Source: Sphingomonadales bacterium | GTDB lineage: Bacteria > Pseudomonadota > Alphaproteobacteria > Sphingomonadales > Sphingomonadaceae | Assembly: GCA_016720115.1 (NCBI GenBank) | Contig: JADJXT010000002.1 | Location: 930,001 to 994,000, forward strand | Direction of reading: 5' to 3' | DNA length: 64,000 nucleotides | Program-made: the position numbers and the translations under genes | Shown: positions 49,063 to 57,753 of the stretch, one piece after another | Layout of the letters: every line of letters begins with the position of its first letter | How positions within the stretch are numbered: the first letter of the stretch is position 1 | The notes under the pieces: model-generated | What the model was told of the DNA's origin: nothing | The model's database searches: none | Seen by the model: only the letters and a program-made list of their open reading frames with translations

Positions 49063-49733
49063 ACCGGCGAACCTTCGTCCTCGGCGCAGCGATAGCGCCA
49101 CTGATTGCCTGTGATCGTAGCGAGAAGATCGCTGCCCCGACGCCGCCATCAATAACCCCGCCCAAGTCCGGGCGGGGCGATCTGGTCGAGCTGGTCAATC
49201 TGGCCCCCGACATCCGCCTCGATATCCGCTACGCCACGGCCAATAATTTCACCGGTCGGCAGCTATATGATCAGCCGCGCGCCTTCCTTGTCCGGCCCGC
49301 CGCCGAAGCACTGGTGCGGGCGCACCGGGCGGCGCAGGCGGAAGGCTTTGGCCTGACAATCTTCGATGCCTATCGGCCATGGCGGATAACCAAAAAGCTG
49401 TGGGATGCCACCCCTGCGGGCCCGCAGCGCAATTATGTCGCCAATCCGAAAAAGGGATCAAAGCATAATCGCGGCTGCGCGGTCGATCTTTCGCTACACC
49501 GGCTCGACACCGGCCAGCTGGTCGAAATGCCGAGCGGCTATGACGAGTTCAGCGAACGCGCGCATCGCGATTTCATCGATGCCTCTCCAGAAGCCATCGC
49601 GAATCGCACACGACTCGAACGCTCGATGGAGGCGGTGGGCTTTCGCGGCATATCCAACGAATGGTGGCATTTTGACTTTGCAGGATGGGAAGCTTTCCCG
49701 ATCCTCGATATTGCTTTCGATGAAATCGGCTGA
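49026..49733 (+). CDS. VanX/DdpX-type D-alanyl-D-alanine dipeptidase, exported
   Basis: 235 residues. Start is the ATG at 49026 inside the accC 3' end; a GTG at 49038 is also possible. The N-terminus NRRTFVLGAAIAPLIACD is a signal with twin Arg and a lipobox-like cysteine, so it is likely a periplasmic lipoprotein. The M15D zinc site is seen as GSKHNRGCAVDLSL near residue 145 and NEWWHFDFAGW near 213, with FDAYRPWR near 115. It would cleave D-Ala-D-Ala for peptidoglycan recycling. Coupled downstream of accC. Confidence 0.88.
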   Translation: MARRVAGEAGQLNRRTFVLGAAIAPLIACDRSEKIAAPTPPSITPPKSGRGDLVELVNLAPDIRLDIRYATANNFTGRQLYDQPRAFLVRPAAEALVRAHRAAQAEGFGLTIFDAYRPWRITKKLWDATPAGPQRNYVANPKKGSKHNRGCAVDLSLHRLDTGQLVEMPSGYDEFSERAHRDFIDASPEAIANRTRLERSMEAVGFRGISNEWWHFDFAGWEAFPILDIAFDEIG

Positions 49734-49862
49734 AATTCAACCGTTCATCTAAATCGCACCTTTCCTGAACATTACAGCCTCATTCAGCCTTATGACAGCC
49801 AGTTGGTCCGATAAGGATGGCATATGGACGGCATCGTGCCGTGTTTGCATCGGGGACCAACG

Positions 49863-50696
49863 ATGAAGAAGATTTTGTTATTCGGCATTGTTTCGACAAT
49901 CGGCCTTTCGCCTGCGGCTTATGCCGCCCAGCCTGCACAATCGGCCGCTGCGGTGTCTGCATCGGACAACGCTTCCAATTTCCAGCGCGGCGAAAACCGC
50001 CGGGGCGAGTGGGTGCGTGGCCAGGGCCGCACCAACCGTGACGACCGTGTCGGCCGGGGCCAGCGTTCGGCGCAGGATGGCCAGCGCAGCGAACGCCGCA
50101 CGGAACGGCGCGGCAACTGGAACCAGTCCCAATCGCAGCAGCAGGGCCAGCAATGGAACCGGGGCGAGGAACGCCGTCGGGGCGATGACAGCGCCCGCCG
50201 CAATGCTGACGGACGCACCTGGAATCGCGGCGACGATAGCAACCGCAATGAGGCCCGCCGGGATCGCAGCCGCAACGATGATTACCGCCGGAATGATCGC
50301 AGCGACGACAATCGCCGCTGGGAAGGCCGTCGCGATGATGACCGTCGCTGGAGCGACAATCGCCGCTATGACCGGCGCGACAATGATCGCTGGGACCGTG
50401 GCTGGCGGAATGACCGCCGTTATGACTGGCGCGGGCATCGCGATCGCTATCGCAGCTATTATCGTCCGGGCCGTTATTCCGCGCCCTATCGCAACGATCA
50501 TTACCGCCGCTTCAGCATCGGTATCCATCTGGGCTCGCCCTTTTATTCGAACCGCTACTGGATAGCCGACCCCTGGTATTACCGCCTGCCACCCGCGCAC
50601 GGCCCCTACCGCTGGGTACGCTATTATGACGATGTGCTGCTGATCGATGTCCGCAATGGCTATGTCGTCGACGTTATTCACGACTTCTTCTGGTAA
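49863..50696 (+). CDS. RcnB-family periplasmic protein with an Arg/Asp/Asn-rich linker
   Basis: 277 residues from the ATG at 49863 (MKKILLFGIVSTIGLSPAAY). Signal peptide at 1-21. Residues 30-200 are a low-complexity region dominated by Arg, Asp, Asn, Gly and Trp (segments such as WNRGEERRRGDDSARRN). The C-terminal RcnB domain includes PAHGPYRWVRYYDDVLLIDV, typical of this Ni/Co-homeostasis family. The linker is longer than in E. coli RcnB. A strong terminator follows. Metal binding is not shown. Confidence 0.8.
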   Translation: MKKILLFGIVSTIGLSPAAYAAQPAQSAAAVSASDNASNFQRGENRRGEWVRGQGRTNRDDRVGRGQRSAQDGQRSERRTERRGNWNQSQSQQQGQQWNRGEERRRGDDSARRNADGRTWNRGDDSNRNEARRDRSRNDDYRRNDRSDDNRRWEGRRDDDRRWSDNRRYDRRDNDRWDRGWRNDRRYDWRGHRDRYRSYYRPGRYSAPYRNDHYRRFSIGIHLGSPFYSNRYWIADPWYYRLPPAHGPYRWVRYYDDVLLIDVRNGYVVDVIHDFFW

Positions 50697-50718
50697 TCCT
50701 GATCCCTCCAGAAGTTGA

Positions 50719-50752
50719 AGAGCCCGGGGCGCCTTCCTCCCCGGGCTCTTTT
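50719..50752 (+). terminator. Intrinsic terminator after the RcnB-like gene
   Basis: A perfect 11-bp stem AGAGCCCGGGG/CCCCGGGCTCT is followed by TTT. Confidence 0.9.
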
Positions 50753-50881
50753 CGTTTGCGCCGTTGACGCGGCTTTTGCACGCTGACATTCATCAGACGG
50801 GAGGCGGGCATTGCGCCTCTCGAAACCGCCCCGTCTTGCATGTTAAGAGGCAGGCGACTCAACCTCGCATGGAGCCAAAGC

Positions 50882-51592
50882 GTGTCCGCCGAACCAGAAG
50901 TACCGACCAAGTTCGACCCCAATAACGATCCGGCAAGGCTCGCCCAAATCGGAGCGCATGTTACCCGCAAGCTGGAGAATAACCCGCTTGTTCAGCGCAT
51001 CGAGGTGCCGGAGCTTCAAGTCTATGTATATCAGGGCTTTCTGGGGAAGCGCGAGTGCGGGCTTCTGATCTCAAAGATCGATTCCGATGCCGTCCCCTCA
51101 ACCTTGTACAAAGGCACCGAGCAGGCCGGTTTCCGCACCAGCTACAGCTGCCACCTCAACCGATGGGATCCGGACATCTCCCGGGTGGAGGCGCGGATGA
51201 GCGACACATTGGGCATCGACAATAATTGGGCGGAAACGATGCAGGGGCAGCGCTATCAGGTCGGGCAGGAATTCAAGGCGCACCACGATTTTTTCCACCC
51301 CGGCCAAAGCTATTGGGACCATGAAGGCCCGCGCGGCGGGCAACGCAGCTGGACGGCGATGATATTCCTGAACGAACCGGAGGAAGGCGGCGCGACCGAA
51401 TTTCCCCATATCGGCATCGGTGTCCGCCCACAGGCCGGAACGATGCTGATGTGGAACAACATGAAACCCGACGGGACACTGAACTATAAATCGCTGCACA
51501 CCGGCACTCCGGTGAAAAAGGGCGTCAAGCATATCATCACAAAATGGTATCGTCAGAATAACTGGCTGGAATTGAACACGCTCAAAGAGTGA
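50882..51592 (+). CDS. 2-oxoglutarate/Fe(II)-dependent prolyl 4-hydroxylase-like oxygenase
   Basis: 236 residues from a GTG at 50882 preceded by GGAG; an ATG at 50840 would add 14 residues but lacks a ribosome-binding site. The double-stranded beta-helix carries the iron ligands: His and Asp in EFKAHHDFFHPG near residue 138, and the distal His in YKSLHTGTPVKKGVKH near 205, with Lys for 2-oxoglutarate. GQRSWTAMIFLNEPEEGGAT is typical of P4Hc proteins. Substrate protein unknown. Confidence 0.9.
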   Translation: MSAEPEVPTKFDPNNDPARLAQIGAHVTRKLENNPLVQRIEVPELQVYVYQGFLGKRECGLLISKIDSDAVPSTLYKGTEQAGFRTSYSCHLNRWDPDISRVEARMSDTLGIDNNWAETMQGQRYQVGQEFKAHHDFFHPGQSYWDHEGPRGGQRSWTAMIFLNEPEEGGATEFPHIGIGVRPQAGTMLMWNNMKPDGTLNYKSLHTGTPVKKGVKHIITKWYRQNNWLELNTLKE

Positions 51593-51692
51593 AAGCGTTT
51601 GCGGCTGCAAGTTGGCTGTCTGTCGAAATTGGATTGCCCTGTCACCGCGAAGCCCGCTTGCGCATGGACATGGAATTATGGAGAAAAGCCGC

Positions 51693-53504
51693 ATGAAAAC
51701 GAAATTTGTTCACCTGTTCGCTGCAGCGTCACTGTTTGCAATGCCCGCAATCGCGTCGGCATCCGACGCAGCAACAACGGCAACCGCATCGCAGACCGAA
51801 GCGCAGAAACTGGCCGCACTGTTTGCCGAAGACGATGAAGCAACGCTCAAGCGCAACCCTTTGAACGCCTTGTTTCGCGGCGACATGCGCTATGCCGACC
51901 GGTTCGGCGACTATATCAGCGACGCCTATTTCGATGCCGAGCGCAAGGCAGCCGAAGCCAATCTGGCCAAGCTCGACACCATAGACCGCGCCAAGCTCGA
52001 TCCCACGAGCCAGATTGCCTATGACGTTTACAAACAGGGTCAGCTGGATGCGCTGAAGGGCCTGTCGAAGGAAATCATGGACCTGACCGTGGTACGGCCG
52101 GTCAACCATTTCGCCGGCTTCCACACTTTCTACCCGACCTTTGCCAGCGGACAGGGTGCAGCACCGTTCAAGACCGTTGCCGACTATGAAAACAACCTGA
52201 AGCGCCACAAGGAATTCATCACCCTGATGGATGCGTCGATCGGCCGTTTCCGCCAGGGGATGGCTTCGGGCGTGTTTGAAACCAGGTTGACCATCACCAA
52301 CGTCATCGATCAGCTCAATACCCAGTTGGCACAGAAAACCGAGGAATCGCCTTATTACGGCCCGGTCACCAAATTCCCGGCAGATTTCAGCGATGTGGAC
52401 AAGGCACGGTTGACAGCCGCTTACAAAGACGTTGTCGAAAAGGGTCTTTATCCCGCCAACCAGCGCCTGCGCGATTTCCTGCGCGACGAATATCTGCCCA
52501 AGGCGCGCGAGGGCGTCGGCATGATGCACATGAAGGGCGGCGACAAGCTGTACCAATATATGGTCGAACAGACCACCACCCTGCCGCTCAAGGCTGCCGA
52601 CATCCACCAGCTGGGCCTGTCCGAAGTCGACCGGATCAAGAAGGGGATGGAAGAAATCAAGACCGAGGTCGGTTTCAAGGGAAGCCTGCAGGATTTCTTC
52701 GAGCATCTGCGCACCGACCCGAAATTCAAGAAGGAAAGCCGCGCGGCGCTGACGCAGGGCTATTATGATATCGGCAAGCAGGTCGATACGGTCATCAACT
52801 CGCAGTTCAACCATCTTCCCAAGGCCCCGCTCGAAATCAAACCCTATGAGGAATTTCGCGAGAAATATGAGGCGGGTGGCAGCTATCAGCAGGGCACGCC
52901 CGATGGATCGCGCCCCGGCACCTTCTATTTCAACGCCTATGACCTGCCGAGCCGCACCACTTCAGGCATGACCACGCTCTATCTGCACGAAGGCGCACCG
53001 GGGCACCATTTCCAGATCAGCCTTGCGCAGGAAAATGACAAGCTGCCCGCCTTCATGCGCTTTGGCGGCAACACCGCTTATGTCGAAGGCTGGGCGCTTT
53101 ATGCCGAAACGCTGGGCTATGACATGGGGCTGTTCAAGGATCCCTATCAGCGCTTCGGCACATTGTCGGATGAAATGCTGCGCGCAATGCGCCTCGTGGT
53201 CGATACCGGCCTGCACAGCAAGGGGTGGACCCGCGATCAGTCGATCGAATATATGCTCGCCAACAGCGACATGGGCCGCACCGACGCCACCGCCGAGGTC
53301 GAACGTTATATCGCCATTCCCAGCCAGGCACTGGCCTACAAGATCGGCGCGCTGACCATCCAGAAGCTGAAGGCGAAGGCGCAGAAGGAGCTGGGCGCGA
53401 AATTCGACGTGCGCGAATTCCACAACCAGGTGCTTAACACCGGCGCGCTGCCGCTGGCGGTGCTGGAAAAGAAAATCGACAGCTGGATTGCTGCGCAAAA
53501 ATAG
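51693..53504 (+). CDS. DUF885 family exported metallopeptidase-like protein
   Basis: 603 residues from the ATG at 51693 (MKTKFVHLFAAASLFAMPAI), a clear signal peptide, with GGAGAAAA upstream. DUF885 features: NPLNALFRGDMRYADRFGDY near residue 50, RTTSGMTTLYLHEGAPGHHF near 425 (a HExxxHH-like zinc motif), AYVEGWALYAETLGYDMG near 460 and YKIGALTIQKLKAKAQKELG near 555. The family is related to zinc carboxypeptidase/M3-like folds; substrate unknown, acting in the periplasm. Confidence 0.85.
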   Translation: MKTKFVHLFAAASLFAMPAIASASDAATTATASQTEAQKLAALFAEDDEATLKRNPLNALFRGDMRYADRFGDYISDAYFDAERKAAEANLAKLDTIDRAKLDPTSQIAYDVYKQGQLDALKGLSKEIMDLTVVRPVNHFAGFHTFYPTFASGQGAAPFKTVADYENNLKRHKEFITLMDASIGRFRQGMASGVFETRLTITNVIDQLNTQLAQKTEESPYYGPVTKFPADFSDVDKARLTAAYKDVVEKGLYPANQRLRDFLRDEYLPKAREGVGMMHMKGGDKLYQYMVEQTTTLPLKAADIHQLGLSEVDRIKKGMEEIKTEVGFKGSLQDFFEHLRTDPKFKKESRAALTQGYYDIGKQVDTVINSQFNHLPKAPLEIKPYEEFREKYEAGGSYQQGTPDGSRPGTFYFNAYDLPSRTTSGMTTLYLHEGAPGHHFQISLAQENDKLPAFMRFGGNTAYVEGWALYAETLGYDMGLFKDPYQRFGTLSDEMLRAMRLVVDTGLHSKGWTRDQSIEYMLANSDMGRTDATAEVERYIAIPSQALAYKIGALTIQKLKAKAQKELGAKFDVREFHNQVLNTGALPLAVLEKKIDSWIAAQK

Positions 53505-53563
53505 GCGTTCAGCAGCCATTCAAAGCCGCATGGGCAGCTTTCCCCAATTGAAGGAAACTGCCC

Positions 53564-54058
53564 ATGCGTGTTTTACTGCTCCCGTTTCTGTTGGTCGCTA
53601 CTCCGCTTTGTGCACAGGATACTGGCAGCCCGCTGATCGACTATGCCGGATTTCGCGAGCTGACGTCCGAAGTGCAACCGGTGCGGTCGGAACGGCTTGT
53701 TTCGCTTGCGCAATTCAAGGCACGGGCGGCCCGGCCTAATGCGCTGGTCCTCGATGCCCGTTCCGCGCAAGCCTTTGCCGAAGGGCATATCGCGGGTGCG
53801 ATAAACCTGCCGCTCCCCGATTTCACGGCGGAAAGCCTCGCTGCTGTTGTCGGCGCCAATCCGGACCGCGAAATCCTGATCTACTGCAACAATAATTTCA
53901 CCAACAACCGCCGTCCGGTAGTGACCAAGGCGCTGCCGCTCGCCCTCAACATCCAGACCTTCATCAACCTTTACGGCTATGGCTACAAAAATGTCTGGGA
54001 ACTGGGCGAAGCCGTGGACATGGATGATCCGCGTGTCGGCTGGACTTCGACCGGATAA
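53564..54058 (+). CDS. Exported rhodanese-like protein
   Basis: 164 residues. Signal peptide VLLLPFLLVATPLCAQD. Rhodanese fold: LVSLAQFKARAARPNALVLD, ARSAQAFAEGHIAGAINLPL, then the active-site cysteine in EILIYCNNNFTNNRRP near residue 108. The loop after the Cys (NNNFTNN) is unlike the usual CxxGxR loop of sulfurtransferases. FINLYGYGYKNVWELGEAV closes the domain. It belongs to an exported subgroup with unknown acceptor. Confidence 0.85.
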   Translation: MRVLLLPFLLVATPLCAQDTGSPLIDYAGFRELTSEVQPVRSERLVSLAQFKARAARPNALVLDARSAQAFAEGHIAGAINLPLPDFTAESLAAVVGANPDREILIYCNNNFTNNRRPVVTKALPLALNIQTFINLYGYGYKNVWELGEAVDMDDPRVGWTSTG

Positions 54059-54166
54059 CAAGAAAAAACGGCAAGCCGTTATCAAAGACCTGATTTTCTG
54101 TTGTTTCCTTAAAAGCGTTTTGTCACAACTACCCAAAGGTGGCGATTCATTTTGCAGGGGGAGCAT

Positions 54167-55675
54167 ATGTTCGGTCGTATTGCCGCATTATTTCTGTTTT
54201 TACTTCCGGCACCATTGCTCGCCGAGTGGCATGAGGCGAGCAGCGACCATTTTCTGGTCATCGCCGATCAAAGCGAACGCGATGTTCGCGAATTTACCCA
54301 ACGGCTTGAGCGCTATCATTCTGCCTTGACGGAAGTGATGAAGCAACCAAATGCCAAGCCGAGCCCATCCAATCGCGTCACCATCTATGTCGTCAGGAGC
54401 GGTTCGGATGTCCGCAAGCTGGCAGGTGATACGTCGGGTTTCCTGCAAGGCTTCTATCAACCGCGCGCAGGCGGATCGGTTGCGTTTATTTCGCGCGTCG
54501 ACAGCAGCGGCGGTCGCGACCTGGATGACAGCGAACGCGTCCTGTTTCACGAATATGCCCATCATGTGATGCATTCGAACAACGAATGGGTATCTCCGCG
54601 GTGGCTTTCCGAAGGCTTTGCCGAATTCTATTCGACTGCCCGTTTCGAACGCGACGGCGGTGTATCCGTAGGCCTGCCCGCCAACCATCGCGGCTATGAA
54701 CTTGCCGCCGCGCGCAATGTTCCGATTGAAGCCCTGCTCGATGCCGAAACCTATAACAAGACCAAGACCAAGGCCTATGACGAGTTTTACGGCCGCAGCT
54801 GGGCGCTGTATCATTACCTGCTGGTATCGAAAAAACGCCCGGGGCAATTGGTCAAATATATGGTTGCGCTCGCCAATGGCAGCAGCGAACTTGATGCCGC
54901 GCAGCAGGCGTTCGGCGACCTGAAAGTCCTTGAAAAGGAACTGGACGCCTATCTGCGCCAATCTCGCTGGACCTATTTGCCGATCGCCGGGGAGAAGATT
55001 TCGGTCGGCCCGATTATGACAAGAAAGATGGGCACCGCAGAGGCCGCGATCATGCCCGTCGTCTTGCAGTCCAAGCGCGGTGTGAATGATGAAACAGCCA
55101 AACCCCTGCTTGTGAAAGCGCAGGCAATTGCCGCCCAATATCCCAATGATCCAGCAGTTCTGGCGGCACTTGCCGAGGCGGAATATGATGCCGGGAATCA
55201 TGCGGCTGCCGTTGCGGCGGCAGACAAAGCCCTGGCCGCAAACCCCTCGCTCGTGAACGCACATGTCCAGAAAATCTACGCGCTGCACCAACTGGCACAA
55301 GACGCAACCGAAGCCGACGCCGCTTGGAAAAAAGCGCGGCGCGCCGTGTCTGCCCTCAACAGGGTGGAGGCTGACCATCCCATTCCGCTGATCTATTATT
55401 ATCGCAGCCTGCAAGCCTCGGCAGAGCCGATTACCGAACTCGCCGCCCATGGCCTCGAACGTGCCCTGCAGCTCGCCCCCTATGACAAGCAGGTGCGCTG
55501 GCAGGTGGTTCAGCAGATGATGGACGAACAGAAATGGGATCTGGCCTATCGCACCCTGCTGCCGCTGGCGAACGATCCGCACAACCGCAATGAAGAGAGC
55601 GACGCGGTGAAGCTGCTGGCAAGGATCAAGGATAAACTGCTGGCTGCGGAAGCAGCGAAAGCGGTAAAATCCTGA
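54167..55675 (+). CDS. DUF1570-type exported gluzincin peptidase with TPR-like C-terminus
   Basis: 502 residues from the ATG at 54167, with GGGGGAG four bases upstream. Signal peptide IAALFLFLLPAPLLA. The zinc motif HEYAHH lies near residue 127 (VLFHEYAHHVMHSNNEW), with the downstream WLSEGFAEFYST (gluzincin third-ligand Glu) near 145. The C-terminal half (about 310-490) is helical, with TPR-like repeats (AALAEAEYDAGNHAAAVAAA). It probably cleaves or binds periplasmic proteins; substrate unknown. Confidence 0.82.
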   Translation: MFGRIAALFLFLLPAPLLAEWHEASSDHFLVIADQSERDVREFTQRLERYHSALTEVMKQPNAKPSPSNRVTIYVVRSGSDVRKLAGDTSGFLQGFYQPRAGGSVAFISRVDSSGGRDLDDSERVLFHEYAHHVMHSNNEWVSPRWLSEGFAEFYSTARFERDGGVSVGLPANHRGYELAAARNVPIEALLDAETYNKTKTKAYDEFYGRSWALYHYLLVSKKRPGQLVKYMVALANGSSELDAAQQAFGDLKVLEKELDAYLRQSRWTYLPIAGEKISVGPIMTRKMGTAEAAIMPVVLQSKRGVNDETAKPLLVKAQAIAAQYPNDPAVLAALAEAEYDAGNHAAAVAAADKALAANPSLVNAHVQKIYALHQLAQDATEADAAWKKARRAVSALNRVEADHPIPLIYYYRSLQASAEPITELAAHGLERALQLAPYDKQVRWQVVQQMMDEQKWDLAYRTLLPLANDPHNRNEESDAVKLLARIKDKLLAAEAAKAVKS

Positions 55676-55736
55676 CCGGACGGATTGCTGACGTAGCGGA
55701 TTTGGCAGCCGTGCCGAACGGGTGTATGTTCGCCTT

Positions 55737-56795
55737 ATGCCTGCCGTCAAAGCCGCCAATCCACGCACGATATTTGCCCCGGAAGAGTGGAGCGCGATAA
55801 CGCGCGTCTCGCCCTGGCTGGGGATTTTCCAGATCGTCCACGCCTGGGCGGTTGTCGCCTTTGCGACATTCGGCGCGGCCTGGGCATGGGAACAGAACTG
55901 GCTGGCGGGGCTGATTGCCACACCTGTTGCCCTTGCCCTTCTCGGCGGGCGTCAATTGGGGCTGGCGATCCTGATGCACGATGGCGCGCACGGGCTTCTC
56001 CATCCAAACCGGCAACTGAACAACTGGCTGGGGCAATGGCCGACCGGCGCGGCCACCGGCAGCGACCTGCACGCCTATCGCGCCTATCACCTGACCCACC
56101 ATAAATTCACCCAGCAACCCGAAGACCCCGATCTCTCGCTTTCCAAACCCTTCCCGACGACGCGCGCCAGCCTGTGGCGCAAAGCGATGCGCGACCTGAC
56201 CGGGCAAACCTTTTTCAAGCAGCGCAGCCACCAGTTTGCGGCTGCCCTGCGCGGGCTGAAAGCGATGTTGAGGAACGAGGCGGGCGAAACCGATGGCAAG
56301 CGCGACACAAGCGCAGGCCGCGCCTTCAACCTGCAAAGCCGCAGCGGCATCGATGCCCCGGTTGCCAATATCGAAGGCGCCAAAACCACCGCGCGGACGG
56401 TCGGGCGCTTTTTGCTGGTGCAAATCATCCTGCTGGCAATTTCGCTGGCCTTGTGGGGCTGGCTGCCCTTCCTGCTCTGGCTGGCGGCGCTGGCGACGAC
56501 TTTCCAGCTATTCCTGCGCATCCGCAACATCGCCGAACATGCCTGCACCACTACCGGCAGCGATGACCCCTTCACCCATGCGCGGACAACCCATGCCGGG
56601 CTGATCGAGCGCGCGACTGTGGCGCCATACTGGGTCAATTATCACAGCGAGCATCATCTGTTCATGGGCGTGCCCTGTTACAGCCTGCCGCGCGCGCACG
56701 CCTTGCTCGGCAAGGGTGGCTATCATGCGAAGATGACGATCGAGCCGAATTACCTGTCGGTATTGCGGCGGGTTACAGCCATCCCGACCGTTTGA
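55737..56795 (+). CDS. Membrane fatty acid desaturase family protein
   Basis: 352 residues from the ATG at 55737 (MPAVKAANPRTIFAPEEW). The three histidine boxes of integral-membrane di-iron desaturases/hydroxylases are seen: LMHDGAHGLLH near residue 80, YHLTHHKFTQQPED near 117 and NYHSEHHLFMG near 302. About four membrane helices. It could desaturate acyl chains or hydroxylate lipids; regiospecificity is unknown. Its stop overlaps the end of the convergent corA gene by 23 bp. Confidence 0.88.
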   Translation: MPAVKAANPRTIFAPEEWSAITRVSPWLGIFQIVHAWAVVAFATFGAAWAWEQNWLAGLIATPVALALLGGRQLGLAILMHDGAHGLLHPNRQLNNWLGQWPTGAATGSDLHAYRAYHLTHHKFTQQPEDPDLSLSKPFPTTRASLWRKAMRDLTGQTFFKQRSHQFAAALRGLKAMLRNEAGETDGKRDTSAGRAFNLQSRSGIDAPVANIEGAKTTARTVGRFLLVQIILLAISLALWGWLPFLLWLAALATTFQLFLRIRNIAEHACTTTGSDDPFTHARTTHAGLIERATVAPYWVNYHSEHHLFMGVPCYSLPRAHALLGKGGYHAKMTIEPNYLSVLRRVTAIPTV

Positions 56796-57753
56796 ACCTG
56801 ACATACAGCGTCAGGCAGACGACGAGGATTAGCCCCCAAACCCCGGCATAGCCGTATTTCCAGCCAAGTTCGGGCATGAATTTGAAATTCATCCCGTAAA
56901 TCCCCGCAATCGCGGTCGGCACTGCAAGGATCGCCGCCCAGGCCGCCAACTGGCGGGTAATGACGCCCTGCCGCTGCTGTTCGAGCAGGCCGCTGGTCTC
57001 GATCACGCTGGTCAGCGTATCGCGCAGCCCGGCCACCCGATAATTCACGCGGCGAACATGATCGGCAAGGTCGCGGAAATAGGGGTCGATGTCATTGTCG
57101 ATCTGGGGCAGGTCGATATTGACGAAACGGTTCGCCAGATCCTCCATCGGCCCCAATATCCGCGTCAGGCGGAACAGATCACGCCGCATGGTGAAAAGCC
57201 GCGCGGTCTGGGCACGGTCAAGAAAGCTGTCAAGCGCATGGTCTTCCATCGCCAGCACCTGCTCCTCGGCAACATCGATCACCTCGAAATAGCCATCGAC
57301 GATAAAGTCCAGAATCGCGTGCAGCACATAGTCCGGTCCGTTTTTCAGCAGCCAGGGCGTTGCCTCCAGCTGCGTCCGCACCGGCGCATGGCCGCGATCG
57401 GACCCGTGCCGGACGGTAATGATGAAATTGCGCCCGACGAAAATTGCCGTGTTTCCATAGGCTATACGACTATTGCCGTCGGCCCCTTCCAGATGCAGGG
57501 TGCGGGCGACAACAAACAGATGGTCGCCATAGCTTTCCATCTTGGGCAGATGGCGCGGGTCAAGCGCATCCTCGACCGCCAGTTCGTGCAACCCGAAATT
57601 CTGGCTGACCCTGTTCAGCAGTTCATCATCGGGTTCGCGCAACCCGATCCAGACGAAATCGCCTTTTTCTTCAAGCTTTGGCGTTGCTTCGCGCGCATCG
57701 ACCTCGGACAGCAAGCGGCCGTCGCGATAGATACGGGCGGCGACTACGCTCAA
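56773..57753 (-). CDS. corA: CorA-family magnesium/divalent-cation transporter
   Basis: 326 residues. A large cytoplasmic alpha-beta domain is followed by two C-terminal membrane helices with the signature YGMNFKFMPEL near residue 293 between them. ELAVEDALDPRHLPKMESYG, typical of CorA, is near residue 77. It is a pentameric channel for Mg2+, Co2+ or Ni2+. The start is a TTG overlapping the lysS stop (TTGA), implying translational coupling to the tRNA synthetase. Confidence 0.92.
   Translation of the reverse strand: MSVVAARIYRDGRLLSEVDAREATPKLEEKGDFVWIGLREPDDELLNRVSQNFGLHELAVEDALDPRHLPKMESYGDHLFVVARTLHLEGADGNSRIAYGNTAIFVGRNFIITVRHGSDRGHAPVRTQLEATPWLLKNGPDYVLHAILDFIVDGYFEVIDVAEEQVLAMEDHALDSFLDRAQTARLFTMRRDLFRLTRILGPMEDLANRFVNIDLPQIDNDIDPYFRDLADHVRRVNYRVAGLRDTLTSVIETSGLLEQQRQGVITRQLAAWAAILAVPTAIAGIYGMNFKFMPELGWKYGYAGVWGLILVVCLTLYVRFKRSGWL

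Noticed and set aside
49878..50789. 303-residue antisense frame opposite the RcnB-like gene
   Set aside because: It is an Ala/Ile/Val-rich shadow caused by the Arg/Asp/Asn low-complexity codons of the sense gene; it also reads through the terminator.
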